64,000 bases of DNA from Pseudomonas crudilactis (GCF_013433315.1 NZ_WXVV01000009.1:62001-126000), one strand, 5' to 3'. Shown: positions 47,148 through 56,513, counted from the stretch's first letter. Numbers and translations are program-made. Notes: generated from the letters alone by a model not told the origin.

Positions 47148-47978
47148 TTAAACCACCGCCGCCCGCCGCTGCACGAAGCGGTCAACATACTCATCCGCCG
47201 GCGAATGCAGAATCTCGCGCGGTGTACCGACCTGAATCAGACGGCCATCCTTGAGAATCGCAATGCGGTTGCCGATACGCACCGCCTCGTCGAGGTCATG
47301 GGTGATGAAGACGATGGTCTTGTGCAACGTCTTTTGCAGCTCCAGCAACTGGTCCTGCATCTCCGCACGAATCAGCGGATCCAGCGCACTGAACGCCTCA
47401 TCCATGAGGATGATGTCGGTGTCCGCCGCCAAGGCCCGAGCCAGACCGACGCGCTGACGCATGCCGCCGGAGAGCTGGTGCGGGTATTTGTTTTCGTAGC
47501 CTTTGAGGCCCACGGTGTTGATCCAGTGCAGCGCGCGTTCCGAGCACATTTGCTTGCTCTCGCCACGGACTTTCAGGCCGTAGGCGACGTTGTCGAGCAC
47601 GCTCTTGTGCGGCAGCAGGCCGAAGCTCTGGAACACCATGCTGATCTTGTGCCGGCGAAATTCGCGCAGGGCGTCCATGTCGTATTGCAGGATGTCCACG
47701 CCGTCGACGAGGATCGCGCCGCTGGTCGGGTCGATCAGACGGTTGAAGTGACGCACTAGCGTCGATTTGCCCGAGCCGGACAGGCCCATGATCACGAAGA
47801 TCTCGCCGGTGCCGATGCTCAGCGACAGGTCGTTAACGCCGACCACACAACCGGTCTCGCTCAGCACCTGATCCTTGGTCTTGCCCTGGCCGACCATCGC
47901 CAGTGCATCCTTGGCGCGGTTGCCGAAAATCTTGAAGACGTTTTTGACTTCGATCTTGCTCACGGTTGCGTCGCTCAT
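47148..47978 (-). CDS. hutV: Hut ABC transporter ATPase HutV
   Basis: A 276-aa ATPase of the glycine-betaine/choline (ProV) class. It has GLSGSGKSTLVRHFN, VFQSFGLLPHKSV, LSGGMRQRVGLARAL, ILMDEAFSALDPLIR and ITHDLDEAVRIG. It lacks the C-terminal CBS domains of ProV. The N-terminal KNVFKIFGNRAKDALAMVGQGKTKDQV is typical of this group. It overlaps hutW by 4 bp. With HutW and HutX it should import histidine or urocanate; the substrate is inferred from the hut context. Confidence 0.92.
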   Translation of the reverse strand: MSDATVSKIEVKNVFKIFGNRAKDALAMVGQGKTKDQVLSETGCVVGVNDLSLSIGTGEIFVIMGLSGSGKSTLVRHFNRLIDPTSGAILVDGVDILQYDMDALREFRRHKISMVFQSFGLLPHKSVLDNVAYGLKVRGESKQMCSERALHWINTVGLKGYENKYPHQLSGGMRQRVGLARALAADTDIILMDEAFSALDPLIRAEMQDQLLELQKTLHKTIVFITHDLDEAVRIGNRIAILKDGRLIQVGTPREILHSPADEYVDRFVQRRAAVV

Positions 47979-48826
47979 TTGCTCACCTCATGCCGTGGCC
48001 GACCGTACGCCTGAGTAATGCGGTCGATGACCACTGCGAGAATCACGATCGCCAGACCGGCCTCAAGGCCACGCCCGACGTTGAGGGTCTGAATCCCCAC
48101 CAACACATCCTCACCCAGACCGCGCGCGCCGATCATCGAGGCGATCACCACCATCGACAGGGCCATCATGGTGGTCTGGTTGATCCCGGCCATGATGCTC
48201 GGCAGGGCCAGCGGCAGTTGCACACCGAACAGTTGCTGCCAGCGGTTGGCGCCGAATGCGTTAATGGCTTCCATCACTTCGCCGTCAACCTGGCGAATGC
48301 CCAGATCAGTGAGGCGAATCAGCGGTGGCGCGGCGTAAATCACCGTGGCGAAAATAGCCGGCACCTTGCCCAGACCGAACAGCATCAGCACCGGGATCAG
48401 GTACACGAAACTTGGCATGGTCTGCATGATGTCGAGCAGCGGCATCAGCACTGAACGCAGGCGATTGCTGCGCGCCGAGAGAATGCCGAGTGGGATGCCG
48501 ATCAGCACCGAAATGATCGTCGCGACCATCATCAGCGCCAGCGTCTGCATGAGCTTGTCCCACAGGCCGACAGCACCGACGAGAAACAGCAGACCGACGA
48601 TGACAGCGGTGGTTACGACTTTGCGCGTGGCGTGCCAGGCAACCACACCGACGATCGCCAGCATCAGCCACCACGGCGCTGCGCGCAGCAGGCCTTCAAG
48701 GTTGACGATGGCCCACAGCAGCGTATCGGAGATATGGCGGAACACATCACCGTAGTTGGTGACCAGCGAATCGACCCAACCGTTGACCCAGTCGGCGATG
48801 GAAAAGGTAAAGCTTTCGGGAAACAT
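47975..48826 (-). CDS. hutW: Hut ABC transporter permease HutW
   Basis: A 283-aa ProW-type permease with about six TM helices and the BPD_transp_1 core (TIISVLIGIPLGILSARSNRLRSVLMPLLDIMQTMPSFVYLIPVLMLF). The EAA-like loop is AINAFGANRWQQLFGVQLPLALPSIMAG. It begins MFPESFTFSIADWVNGWVDSLV, resembling quaternary-amine transporters; its place between hutV and hutX points to histidine/urocanate uptake. Confidence 0.92.
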   Translation of the reverse strand: MFPESFTFSIADWVNGWVDSLVTNYGDVFRHISDTLLWAIVNLEGLLRAAPWWLMLAIVGVVAWHATRKVVTTAVIVGLLFLVGAVGLWDKLMQTLALMMVATIISVLIGIPLGILSARSNRLRSVLMPLLDIMQTMPSFVYLIPVLMLFGLGKVPAIFATVIYAAPPLIRLTDLGIRQVDGEVMEAINAFGANRWQQLFGVQLPLALPSIMAGINQTTMMALSMVVIASMIGARGLGEDVLVGIQTLNVGRGLEAGLAIVILAVVIDRITQAYGRPRHEVSK

Positions 48827-48909
48827 AAGCGGCTCTCAATCAGAAATCTCAATCAAGCGATTACGGCATATCTCCCGGCCAGCCTCACGGTTGACCGGGA
48901 GGTATCGAC

Positions 48910-49878
48910 CTACAGCGCCGCGTCGATTTTCTTGGCTGCGTCTGCACTGACCCACGCATGCCAGACTTCAGGATGTTCCTTGAGGAAGATTTTCGCCAGT
49001 TTTGGCGACTCGATACGTTCCTTCGCCATGCGGCCCAGATTCTGGTTCAGCAGATCGATCGGCAAGTTGACCTTTTCCAGCACGGCGACCAGTTCCGGGG
49101 CTTCGTCGTGGAAGGTTTTCGACAGGCCGACCTTGATGCTTACGGTCTTGTCGACGCCCGGTTTTTCTTCGAGTTTGACCAGATCCACCTGGCCCATCAG
49201 CGGGGTTGGCGACCAGTAGTAGAACAGGATCGGCTCGCCACGCTTGTAGCTCGACAGCACCGCCGCATCCAGCGCCGGGCCGGTGCCCGGACGGAAGTTG
49301 GTGTAGCTGCTTTCCAAACCGTAGCTTTTCAGCATTTCGCTGTTATCCAGCTCGCAGGTCCAGCCGGCCGGGCAGTTGTAGAAACGGCCCTTGGACGGTT
49401 CTTCGGCGTCCTTGAACACCGCGGCGTATTTGCCCAGATCAGCGATATTTTTCAGGTCCGGGGCTTTCGGTTCCAGCTTGCGCTTGGCGTCGCCTTCGAT
49501 CACGTAACGCGGCACGTACCAGCCTTCCACCGCGCCGACGACCGGAGCGCCGACACCGACGACCTTGCCGGCCTTCTCGGCCTTGTTCCAGACCTCGCTG
49601 CGGCCGACCCACTCTTCGGCGAACACTTGAATATCGTTGCTGCTCAGGGCGTTCTCCATGGTGATGGAGTTGCCCGGCAGGCTGTCGGTCTTGCAGTCGT
49701 AACCTTTCTCCAGCACCACTTGCAGGACGTCGGTCAGCAGCATGCCGCTTTCCCAGTTCAGGCCGGCGAATTTCACCGGCTTGCCCGATTCGCACCAGCC
49801 AGCGGCTTGGGTCGCACCGGCACTGGCCAGCAGGCCCATGGACAGCAATGTGGTCAGCAGGGTCTTGTTCGATTTCAT
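48910..49878 (-). CDS. hutX: Hut ABC transporter binding protein HutX
   Basis: A 322-aa OpuAC-type periplasmic binding protein. The signal peptide is MKSNKTLLTTLLSMGLLASAGATQA, and mature GWCESGKPVKFAGLNWESGMLLTDVLQVVLEKGYDCKT starts the substrate-binding fold; aromatic residues in WSPTPLMGQ and VEGWYVPRYV could form the ligand cage. GGAGCGTCACAACA lies before the ATG at 49878. hutW follows after 83 bp. Ligand inferred from context. Confidence 0.92.
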   Translation of the reverse strand: MKSNKTLLTTLLSMGLLASAGATQAAGWCESGKPVKFAGLNWESGMLLTDVLQVVLEKGYDCKTDSLPGNSITMENALSSNDIQVFAEEWVGRSEVWNKAEKAGKVVGVGAPVVGAVEGWYVPRYVIEGDAKRKLEPKAPDLKNIADLGKYAAVFKDAEEPSKGRFYNCPAGWTCELDNSEMLKSYGLESSYTNFRPGTGPALDAAVLSSYKRGEPILFYYWSPTPLMGQVDLVKLEEKPGVDKTVSIKVGLSKTFHDEAPELVAVLEKVNLPIDLLNQNLGRMAKERIESPKLAKIFLKEHPEVWHAWVSADAAKKIDAAL

Positions 49879-49948
49879 TGTTGTGACGCTCCTAATCATG
49901 AATTGGCTTACGGCAGTCAAGAGGCATCCAGCCCTGTCCACGTCCAAA

Positions 49949-51421
49949 TCAGGCCTGCGCCGCAGCGCGACCGGCCCCGCTTGTTTTAGGTTGTACAACG
50001 CTGTTCTGCTCGACCGGCAGAATCAGTTGATCGGGCACTGCGCTGTGCCATTTTTTCGCGCACACGTAGTAAACGACGGCCGGCAGCACGAGGCCGATGA
50101 TCCAGGAAATATCCACATCACCGAGGGCGGCCACCAGCGGGCCGGTATAGAACTTGGTGGAGATGAACGGCAGCTGCACCAGCACACCAAACACATAGAC
50201 GCTGATGCCGAGCAGGTTCCAGCGACCGTAGCGACCGTTCGGATCGGCCAGTGCCGGCACGTCATAACGCTCGCGGGTGATGCAGTAGTAATCCACCAGA
50301 TTGATCGCGCTCCACGGGGTGAAGAAGGCGAGCAGGAACAGGATGAAAGACTTGAACGCACCGAGGAACGAGTGCTGGCCGAGCAGCGCGATCAAGGTCG
50401 CCGTGCCAACGATGACCAGCACGAACACCAGACGTTGCATGCGCGTTACGGTCAGGTGACCTTTGAAACCACTGATGATGGTCGCGATGCACATGAAGCT
50501 GCCGTAGGAGTTCAGTGTCGAGATGGTCACCTTGCCGAACGCGATGCTGAAGTACAGCAGCGCGGCGGTCGCACCGGTGCCACCCAGACCGACGATGTAA
50601 GCCACTTCATGACCGGCGAACTGGCCGTTGGCTGAAGCGGCGGCGAACACGCCGAGGATCATCGCCACTTGTGCGCCGACGACAGAGCCTGCACCAGCGG
50701 CGAAGAAGGTTTTGACCGCCGAGGTGTTGCTCGGCAGGTAACGGGAATAGTCAGCCACGTAAGGGCCGAACGCGATCTGCCAGGAGGCCGCGAGCGACAC
50801 CGCGAGGAGGAAACTGCTCCAGCTGAAATGACGGATTTGCAGGAGTGCGCCGACGTCGGTCTGGCTCATCAGCCGCCAGAACAGGAAGACGAAAGCGATC
50901 ACGCCAATGACGCTGGCGACACGGCCGATCCAGTGGATCACCCGATAACCGAGCACCGTGACCAGCACAATGACGCTGGCAAAAATCAGGATGCCGACAC
51001 TGTCGCTGACGCCAAACAACTGGCCCAGCGCCTGGCCGGAAAGCACGGTGCCCGTTGCGGTGAAGCCCAGGTACATCAGGCACACCAAGACGATCGGAAT
51101 CGCCGCGCCATACACGCCAAACTGCACGCGACTGGAGATCATCTGCGGCAGGCCGAGCTTCGGCCCTTGCGCGGCATGCAGCGCCATCACCCCGCCGCCG
51201 AGCAATTGACCGATCAACAGACCGATCAACGACCAGAACACATCACCGCCGAGCACCACGGCCAACGCCCCGGTGACGATTGCGGTGATTTGCAGATTCG
51301 CACCCATCCACAAGGTGAATTGGCTAAACAGACGACCGTGTCTTTCCGCTTCCGGGATGTAGTCGATCGAACGCCTTTCGATCAACGGTTTGTTGCTTGC
51401 ACGATCGGTGTTGACAGCCAT
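49949..51421 (-). CDS. NCS1-family permease (probable urocanate or histidine transporter)
   Basis: A 490-aa protein of the cytosine/purine/allantoin (NCS1) permease family with about 12 TM helices. Family segments are the N-terminal IERRSIDYIPEAERHGRLFSQFTLWMGANLQ, FGPYVADYSRYLPS, and SAINLVDYYCITRERYDVPAL. It lies between hutU and hutX in the hut run. In P. fluorescens SBW25 a related hut permease (HutTu) carries urocanate, and I infer the same here. The ATG at 51421 follows AGAGGTTGAATC. Other NCS1 substrates cannot be excluded. Confidence 0.85.
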   Translation of the reverse strand: MAVNTDRASNKPLIERRSIDYIPEAERHGRLFSQFTLWMGANLQITAIVTGALAVVLGGDVFWSLIGLLIGQLLGGGVMALHAAQGPKLGLPQMISSRVQFGVYGAAIPIVLVCLMYLGFTATGTVLSGQALGQLFGVSDSVGILIFASVIVLVTVLGYRVIHWIGRVASVIGVIAFVFLFWRLMSQTDVGALLQIRHFSWSSFLLAVSLAASWQIAFGPYVADYSRYLPSNTSAVKTFFAAGAGSVVGAQVAMILGVFAAASANGQFAGHEVAYIVGLGGTGATAALLYFSIAFGKVTISTLNSYGSFMCIATIISGFKGHLTVTRMQRLVFVLVIVGTATLIALLGQHSFLGAFKSFILFLLAFFTPWSAINLVDYYCITRERYDVPALADPNGRYGRWNLLGISVYVFGVLVQLPFISTKFYTGPLVAALGDVDISWIIGLVLPAVVYYVCAKKWHSAVPDQLILPVEQNSVVQPKTSGAGRAAAQA

Positions 51422-51479
51422 GATTCAACCTCTGTGGATTGTTTTAATTGTTCACTGAGCTTCGGTAGGGCTGCTTTTC

Positions 51480-51569
51480 TGTGGGAGCGAGCTTGCTCGC
51501 GAATTGGCCAGCACATTCAACATCTGTGCTGGCTGACAGATTGCTTTCGCGAGCAAGCTCGCTCCCACA
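51480..51569. repeat. REP pair, hutU-permease gap
   Basis: Head-in doublet TGTGGGAGCGAGCTTGCTCGCGAATT ... TTTCGCGAGCAAGCTCGCTCCCACA, 16 bp after the hutU stop; probably sets the relative level of hutU and the downstream transporter message. Confidence 0.9.
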
Positions 51570-51584
51570 TAAAGCCAAAGCGTG

Positions 51585-53270
51585 TTACTTGCCGCCGGTA
51601 ATCATCGGCAGGTTAAGCCCCTGTTCCTTGGCGCAGTCGATGGCGATCTGGTAACCGGCATCGGCGTGGCGCATGACACCGGTGGCCGGGTCGTTGTGCA
51701 GCACGCGCGCAATGCGCTCTGCCGCTTCGTCAGTACCGTCGCAGACAATCACCATGCCCGAGTGCTGCGAGAAGCCCATGCCGACGCCGCCGCCGTGGTG
51801 CAGGGAAACCCAGGTCGCACCGCTTGCGGTGTTCAGCAGAGCGTTGAGCAGTGGCCAGTCGGACACAGCGTCGGAACCGTCCTGCATCGATTCGGTTTCA
51901 CGGTTCGGGCTAGCGACCGAGCCGGAGTCGAGATGGTCGCGACCGATCACGATCGGCGCCGACAGCTCACCGCTACGCACCATCTCGTTGAAGGCCAGAC
52001 CGAGCTTGGCGCGCAGACCCAGGCCGACCCAGCAGATACGTGCCGGCAGACCCTGGAAGCTGATGCGCTCGCGGGCCATGTCCAGCCAGTTGTGCAGGTG
52101 CGCGTCGTCCGGGATCAGCTCTTTGACCTTGGCGTCGGTTTTGTAGATGTCTTGCGGATCACCCGACAGCGCCGCCCAACGGAACGGGCCGATGCCACGG
52201 CAGAACAGCGGACGGATGTAAGCCGGTACGAAACCCGGGAAGTCGAACGCGTTTTCGACGCCTTCTTCTTGTGCCATCTGACGGATGTTGTTGCCGTAGT
52301 CGAAGGTCGGAATGCCTTGCTTCTGGAATTCCAGCATCGCTTTGACGTGCACAGCCATCGACTGCTTGGCAGCTTTGATTACAGCCGCCGGTTCGGTCTT
52401 GGCGCGGGCGCGGTATTCGTCCCAGGTCCAGCCGGCGGGCAGGTAACCATTGAGCGGGTCGTGGGCGCTGGTCTGGTCGGTGACCATGTCCGGGCGTACG
52501 CCGCGCTTGACCAGTTCCGGCAGAATTTCTGCCGCGTTACCGAGCAGGGCGATGGAGATCGCTTTGCCTTCCTTGGTGTATTTGTCGATGCGCGCCAGAG
52601 CGTCGTCGAGGTCTTTGGCCTGCTCGTCGACGTAACGGCTTTTCAGGCGGAAATCGATGCTGACTTGTTGGCATTCGATGTTCAGCGAGCAAGCGCCGGC
52701 GAGGGTTGCCGCCAGCGGTTGCGCACCACCCATGCCGCCCAGACCGGCGGTGAGGACCCACTTGCCGGTGAGGTTGTCGTTGTAGTGCTGGCGACCGGCT
52801 TCAACGAAGGTTTCGTAGGTGCCTTGCACGATGCCCTGGCTGCCGATGTAGATCCAGCTGCCGGCGGTCATCTGGCCGTACATGGCCAGGCCTTTGGCGT
52901 CGAGTTCGTTGAAGTGCTCCCAGCTCGCCCAGTGTGGCACCAGGTTGGAGTTGGCGATCAGTACGCGCGGGGCGTTAGCGTGGGTCTTGAATACGCCGAC
53001 CGGCTTGCCGGACTGCACCAGCAGGGTCTCGTCGTCGTTCAGGTTGGTCAGGCTCTCGACGATCTTGTCGTAGCACTCCCAGTTACGCGCGGCGCGACCG
53101 ATACCACCGTAAACCACCAGCTCTTTGGGGTTCTCGGCGACTTCCGGGTCGAGGTTGTTCATCAGCATGCGCAGCGGCGCTTCGGTCAGCCAGCTCTTGG
53201 CGGTCAGCTTGTTGCCGCGGGCAGCGCGGATCTCAACGTTGCGAAACTTTGTAGGCTTATTGTCAGTCAC
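51585..53270 (-). CDS. hutU: Urocanate hydratase
   Basis: A 561-aa urocanase that adds water to urocanate to give imidazolonepropionate, using tightly bound NAD+ as electrophile. The NAD-binding stretch [14 protein letters not shown], catalytic Cys region [35 protein letters not shown] segment (here [14 protein letters not shown]) and [20 protein letters not shown] region ([21 protein letters not shown]) are present. GTG start at 53270 with GAGGAG 8 nt upstream. It heads the hutU-...-hutG run under a sigma-54/HutC-controlled promoter. Confidence 0.97.
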   Translation of the reverse strand: MTDNKPTKFRNVEIRAARGNKLTAKSWLTEAPLRMLMNNLDPEVAENPKELVVYGGIGRAARNWECYDKIVESLTNLNDDETLLVQSGKPVGVFKTHANAPRVLIANSNLVPHWASWEHFNELDAKGLAMYGQMTAGSWIYIGSQGIVQGTYETFVEAGRQHYNDNLTGKWVLTAGLGGMGGAQPLAATLAGACSLNIECQQVSIDFRLKSRYVDEQAKDLDDALARIDKYTKEGKAISIALLGNAAEILPELVKRGVRPDMVTDQTSAHDPLNGYLPAGWTWDEYRARAKTEPAAVIKAAKQSMAVHVKAMLEFQKQGIPTFDYGNNIRQMAQEEGVENAFDFPGFVPAYIRPLFCRGIGPFRWAALSGDPQDIYKTDAKVKELIPDDAHLHNWLDMARERISFQGLPARICWVGLGLRAKLGLAFNEMVRSGELSAPIVIGRDHLDSGSVASPNRETESMQDGSDAVSDWPLLNALLNTASGATWVSLHHGGGVGMGFSQHSGMVIVCDGTDEAAERIARVLHNDPATGVMRHADAGYQIAIDCAKEQGLNLPMITGGK

Positions 53271-53402
53271 GAAAAAGACTCCTCAGCGATCAATTCAAAC
53301 CAACCCTGGCAGTGGGCAAGCAGCCTGTGCGCTTCGATGCGCGACAAGCGAATCAGTGGACGCTGCGGAGAGTCTCGAGCGACTCATACGCATACGTCTT
53401 TA

Positions 53403-53416
53403 CTTGTACATACAAG
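53403..53416 (-). promoter_or_regulatory. HutC-type operator at the hutU promoter
   Basis: CTTGTA-CA-TACAAG, a perfect 6-bp inverted repeat about 135 bp before hutU and just downstream of the -12 box of the sigma-54 element, so it covers the expected transcription start. It resembles the HutC operator core known from P. putida. Confidence 0.7.
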
Positions 53417-53420
53417 CATA

Positions 53421-53436
53421 TGCAATCAAGCGGCCA
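53421..53436 (-). promoter_or_regulatory. Sigma-54 (-24/-12) promoter of hutU
   Basis: Read leftward: TGGCCGCTTGATTGCA, with TGGC at -24, TTGCA at -12 and exactly 10 nt between GG and GC. CbrB/NtrC-activated sigma-54 control of hutU is established in P. fluorescens. The 449-bp gap to hutD holds this promoter, the operator and one palindromic repeat. Confidence 0.75.
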
Positions 53437-53628
53437 ACTTGCTGGGGGGCCGTTCAAGAAAAATTGCGGGCAAGGCTGGAGAGCGCCTGAATCAAGGGTT
53501 CAGGCATGGATGAAATTTTTCTTGGGGATGATTTAGGGAGGCGGGGCTTCGTTACATGAGCGTGGTTTTGCGCCACGCTGGGGCGTTCGGTAACAAGTTG
53601 GTGCGTGGGTTGGGAACACCCCAAAAGC

Positions 53629-53707
53629 AAAAGATCGCAGCCTTCGGCAGCTCCTACACTGGGTTTGATGTACACCCTGTAGGAGCTGCCGAAGGCTGCG
53701 ATCTTTT
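53629..53707. repeat. AAAAGATCGCAGCC palindrome, copy 1
   Basis: AAAAGATCGCAGCCTTCGGC-AGCTCCTACA and the complementary arm TGTAGGAGCTGCCGAAGGCTGCGATCTTTT enclose about 20 bp. It ends 13 bp before the hutD stop on the other side, and its A/T ends would let it terminate hutCD transcription. A second copy is at 56514. Confidence 0.88.
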
Positions 53708-53719
53708 AAGATTTCTGAA

Positions 53720-54289
53720 TCAGCGTCCAGTCAGTTCAATGACGCAGCAACCCGCATTGGTGGAGACTTCGGCCAGACCGCTGTTGCCGTCCAGTTGCAG
53801 GCAATCATGTCGCCCCAACTGCGAAACACTGTCACCGATCCGGACTTCCAGCAACTCACTGACACTGAACACCAACACCGTCCCCGCCGAGCTGAAGAAC
53901 CGCTGCTCACCGCCCAGCCACTGCAACCGCGCGCTGTAACGCTGCGGCGCGTAGATCAGATTGAAGTCGCGAATTGCGCCGCCGAGCAAAGTGCAGGACA
54001 CCTGGCTTTCGCCACTGAAGGCAAACGGGTCGAGCGGTAACAGCGGCCGCGTATCGTCGCCGTCTACGCACAGGGTCATGCCATCACCCTGCAATACCGT
54101 AATCACCCGCTGGTAACCGGCGAACGTCGAAAAACCGCCGGACTCGGCGATGTCGGCAATCGACAGGCGCCAGCCAAAACCGTCCAGCCCTGCACCGGCA
54201 TCACGGGTGATTTCTTCAGTGCTGCCGCCACCGTTTTTCCACGGCATGCGCGGGTAACCCTCGGCGCGTAAAACCTTAAGTGCACTCAT
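53720..54289 (-). CDS. hutD: HutD family protein
   Basis: A 189-aa cupin-like (bicupin fold) protein of the HutD family: YPRMPWKNGGGSTEEITRD, FGWRLSIADIAESGGFSTFAGYQRVITVLQG, and FAFSGESQVSCTLLGGAIRDFNLIYAP. No enzyme activity is established; in P. fluorescens SBW25 it has been proposed to tune or cap hut expression by binding formylglutamate. It overlaps hutC by 4 bp, forming a hutCD operon. Confidence 0.93.
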   Translation of the reverse strand: MSALKVLRAEGYPRMPWKNGGGSTEEITRDAGAGLDGFGWRLSIADIAESGGFSTFAGYQRVITVLQGDGMTLCVDGDDTRPLLPLDPFAFSGESQVSCTLLGGAIRDFNLIYAPQRYSARLQWLGGEQRFFSSAGTVLVFSVSELLEVRIGDSVSQLGRHDCLQLDGNSGLAEVSTNAGCCVIELTGR

Positions 54290-55035
54290 TTATGGAACCG
54301 CCCTTCCAGACGATGACGAGAACCCGGGTGAATCAAACGTGCAGCGGTCACCGGCTGACGCCCCGACCACGTGCGGCGACGAATCAGCAGGCATGGCTCG
54401 CCTTTTTCAATCTGCAGCAATTTGCATTCGGAAGACTCAGCGAGGATCGCTTCAACCACGTGTTCGCCCTCGGTCAGCGGCGCGACCTGATTGAGATAGG
54501 CGTAAGGCGTTTGCAGAGTGAAATCCTGCTTGAGGTATTCCGGCGCGACCAGCGCGTTGACGAAACGGTCTTCGATTTGCACCGGTATGTCGTTTTCGTA
54601 ATGCACGATCAGCGAGTGGAACACCTTCTGCCCTTCGCGCATGTCCAACGCCAAGGCGCGCTCGGAACCGGCGGCCTCTTCTTCGAGGGTGATCACCTGG
54701 CAGGTGTGGCGGTGGCCACGGGAAGCGATTTCGTCGGCGATGTTATGCACTTCGAATAACGCGGACTGACTCTTTGGTTCGGCGACAAAGGTGCCGACGC
54801 CTTGCATGCGCACCAACAGACCGTCGGCGGTCATTTCGCGCAGCGCACGGTTGATGGTCATGCGGCTGAAACCGAGTTGATTGACCAGCTCGCTCTCGGA
54901 CGGCACGCGGTAGTGCGGCGGCCAGTTTCCGCTATCGATCTGCTGGGTGATCATCTGTTTGACGCGGGCGTACAAGGGCGCCGGACTGTCGCCCATGTTC
55001 GCGGCCAACGGGGAGACTGGAGGCGGAGTCGGCAC
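54286..55035 (-). CDS. hutC: GntR-family hut repressor HutC
   Basis: A 249-aa HutC-subfamily regulator. The N-terminal winged helix (about residues 18-85: PLYARVKQMITQQID, PSESELVNQLGFSRMTINRALREM, GVGTFVAEP) precedes a C-terminal UTRA ligand domain (about 100-240). HutC represses hut promoters and is released by urocanate. GTG start at 55035 with AGGGA upstream. It is divergent from hutF across 107 bp that contain a HutC-type palindrome, so it probably represses itself too. Confidence 0.95.
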   Translation of the reverse strand: MPTPPPVSPLAANMGDSPAPLYARVKQMITQQIDSGNWPPHYRVPSESELVNQLGFSRMTINRALREMTADGLLVRMQGVGTFVAEPKSQSALFEVHNIADEIASRGHRHTCQVITLEEEAAGSERALALDMREGQKVFHSLIVHYENDIPVQIEDRFVNALVAPEYLKQDFTLQTPYAYLNQVAPLTEGEHVVEAILAESSECKLLQIEKGEPCLLIRRRTWSGRQPVTAARLIHPGSRHRLEGRFHK

Positions 55036-55100
55036 GGTTGATCCCTGTTCATTGGATGAAAGTGGCTAGCTTGCCGGAGTTTACCGGGCAGGCAAACGTC

Positions 55101-55116
55101 TGTATATGTATATACA
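55101..55116. promoter_or_regulatory. HutC-type operator between hutC and hutF
   Basis: TGTATATGTATATACA, containing the perfect palindrome TGTATATACA (55107-55116), 26-42 bp before the hutF ATG. It likely overlaps the hutF -10 region and can serve both divergent genes. Confidence 0.7.
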
Positions 55117-55142
55117 AATAACACACGATGGGGTGCTGAACC

Positions 55143-56507
55143 ATGTCCGCCTTCTTTGCCGAACGCGCGCTGCTGCCTAACGGATGGGCCAACAATGTAC
55201 GTCTTGAGGTCAGCGCCGAAGGCCTGCTGACCCAAATCCAGGCCGATTCCACCGCAGATGGCGCCGAACGGCTGAGCGGCCCGCTGCTACCGGGCATGCC
55301 GAATCTGCACTCCCATGCCTTCCAGCGAGCGATGGCTGGACTGGCCGAAGTGGCCGGCAATCCGAATGACAGTTTCTGGACCTGGCGCGATCTGATGTAT
55401 CGGCTCGTCGGAAAAATCAGCCCGGATCAACTCGGCGTGATTGCCCGTCAGCTGTACATCGAAATGCTCAAGGCCGGTTATACCTCCGTCGCTGAATTTC
55501 ATTACGTACACCATGACAGCAATGGCCAGCCTTATGCCGATCCGGCTGAGCTGGCGTTGCGCATCAGTCAGGCCGCGAGTGAAAGCGGCATCGGTCTGAC
55601 CCTGCTGCCGGTGCTCTACAGCCACTCCGGTTTTGGCGGACAGACCCCGAATGACGGCCAGCGCCGCTTCATCAACAGCACCGAAAATTACCTGAATCTG
55701 CAATCGCGCCTGCAGCCAATGTTGGCGCAGCAAAAGGCGCAATCGCTGGGCCTGTGCTTCCACTCGTTGCGTGCGGTGACGCCGCAGCAGATCAGCGACG
55801 TATTGGCGGCAAGCGACAAGCAATGCCCGGTGCACATCCACATCGCCGAACAGCAGAAGGAAGTCGATGACTGCCTGAGCTGGAGTGGTCGTCGGCCATT
55901 GCAATGGCTGTACGAAAATGCCGAAGTTGATCAGCGCTGGTGCCTGGTGCATGCCACCCACGCCAACCCGGAAGAAGTCACTTTGATGGCCAAGAGTCGC
56001 GCCATCGCCGGGCTGTGCCTGACCACTGAAGCGAATCTGGGTGACGGAATTTTTCCGGCGGTGGATTTCCTCGCTCAGGGTGGGCGCATGGGCATCGGTT
56101 CCGACAGCCATGTGTCGCTCAGCGTGGTGGAGGAATTGCGTTGGCTGGAATACGGCCAGCGTCTGCGCGATCAGCGGCGTAACCGTTTGTACGGTGCGGA
56201 TCAGCCGATGGTCGGGCGCACGCTGTTTGACGCGGCGCTGGATGGCGGTGCGCAGGCGCTGGGGCAGCCGATCGGGGCGCTGGAAGTGGGCAAGCGTGCG
56301 GACTGGATTGTGCTCGATGGCAACGATCCGTATCTGGCGACGGCCACGGGTGACGGGATTTTGAATCGCTGGTTGTTTGCCGGTAGCGATCGGCAGGTGC
56401 GCGATGTGCTGGTCAATGGCCAGTGGGTGGTGCGCGATGGTCGCCATGCTGGCGAAGAAGAAAGTGCACGCGCCTTCACCCAGGTTCTGCGCGACCTCCT
56501 CGGCTAG
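55143..56507 (+). CDS. hutF: Formimidoylglutamate deiminase
   Basis: A 454-aa amidohydrolase-superfamily enzyme that deaminates N-formimino-L-glutamate to N-formyl-L-glutamate and ammonia, the step that defines the five-enzyme Pseudomonas histidine route. Metal ligands appear in PGMPNLHSHAFQRAMAG, VHIHIAEQQKEVDDC, CLVHATHANPEE and GSDSHVSLSVVEELRWLEY. ATG 55143. It is the only hut gene on the plus strand and is followed by a palindromic repeat that may end its transcript. Confidence 0.97.
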   Translation: MSAFFAERALLPNGWANNVRLEVSAEGLLTQIQADSTADGAERLSGPLLPGMPNLHSHAFQRAMAGLAEVAGNPNDSFWTWRDLMYRLVGKISPDQLGVIARQLYIEMLKAGYTSVAEFHYVHHDSNGQPYADPAELALRISQAASESGIGLTLLPVLYSHSGFGGQTPNDGQRRFINSTENYLNLQSRLQPMLAQQKAQSLGLCFHSLRAVTPQQISDVLAASDKQCPVHIHIAEQQKEVDDCLSWSGRRPLQWLYENAEVDQRWCLVHATHANPEEVTLMAKSRAIAGLCLTTEANLGDGIFPAVDFLAQGGRMGIGSDSHVSLSVVEELRWLEYGQRLRDQRRNRLYGADQPMVGRTLFDAALDGGAQALGQPIGALEVGKRADWIVLDGNDPYLATATGDGILNRWLFAGSDRQVRDVLVNGQWVVRDGRHAGEEESARAFTQVLRDLLG

Positions 56508-56513
56508 AAAAGC

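Noticed and set aside
49865..49885. Crc motif at the hutX start (AACAATGA)
   Set aside because: It differs from AAnAAnAA at one of six fixed positions, too weak to list beside the exact matches at phaC1 and hutH.
51582..53513. 643-codon open frame antisense to hutU
   Set aside because: Shadow of hutU codon bias; no ribosome site, no similarity, and it would erase the hutU promoter layout. The similar antisense frames over argS, both chemoreceptors and hslU were rejected for the same reason.
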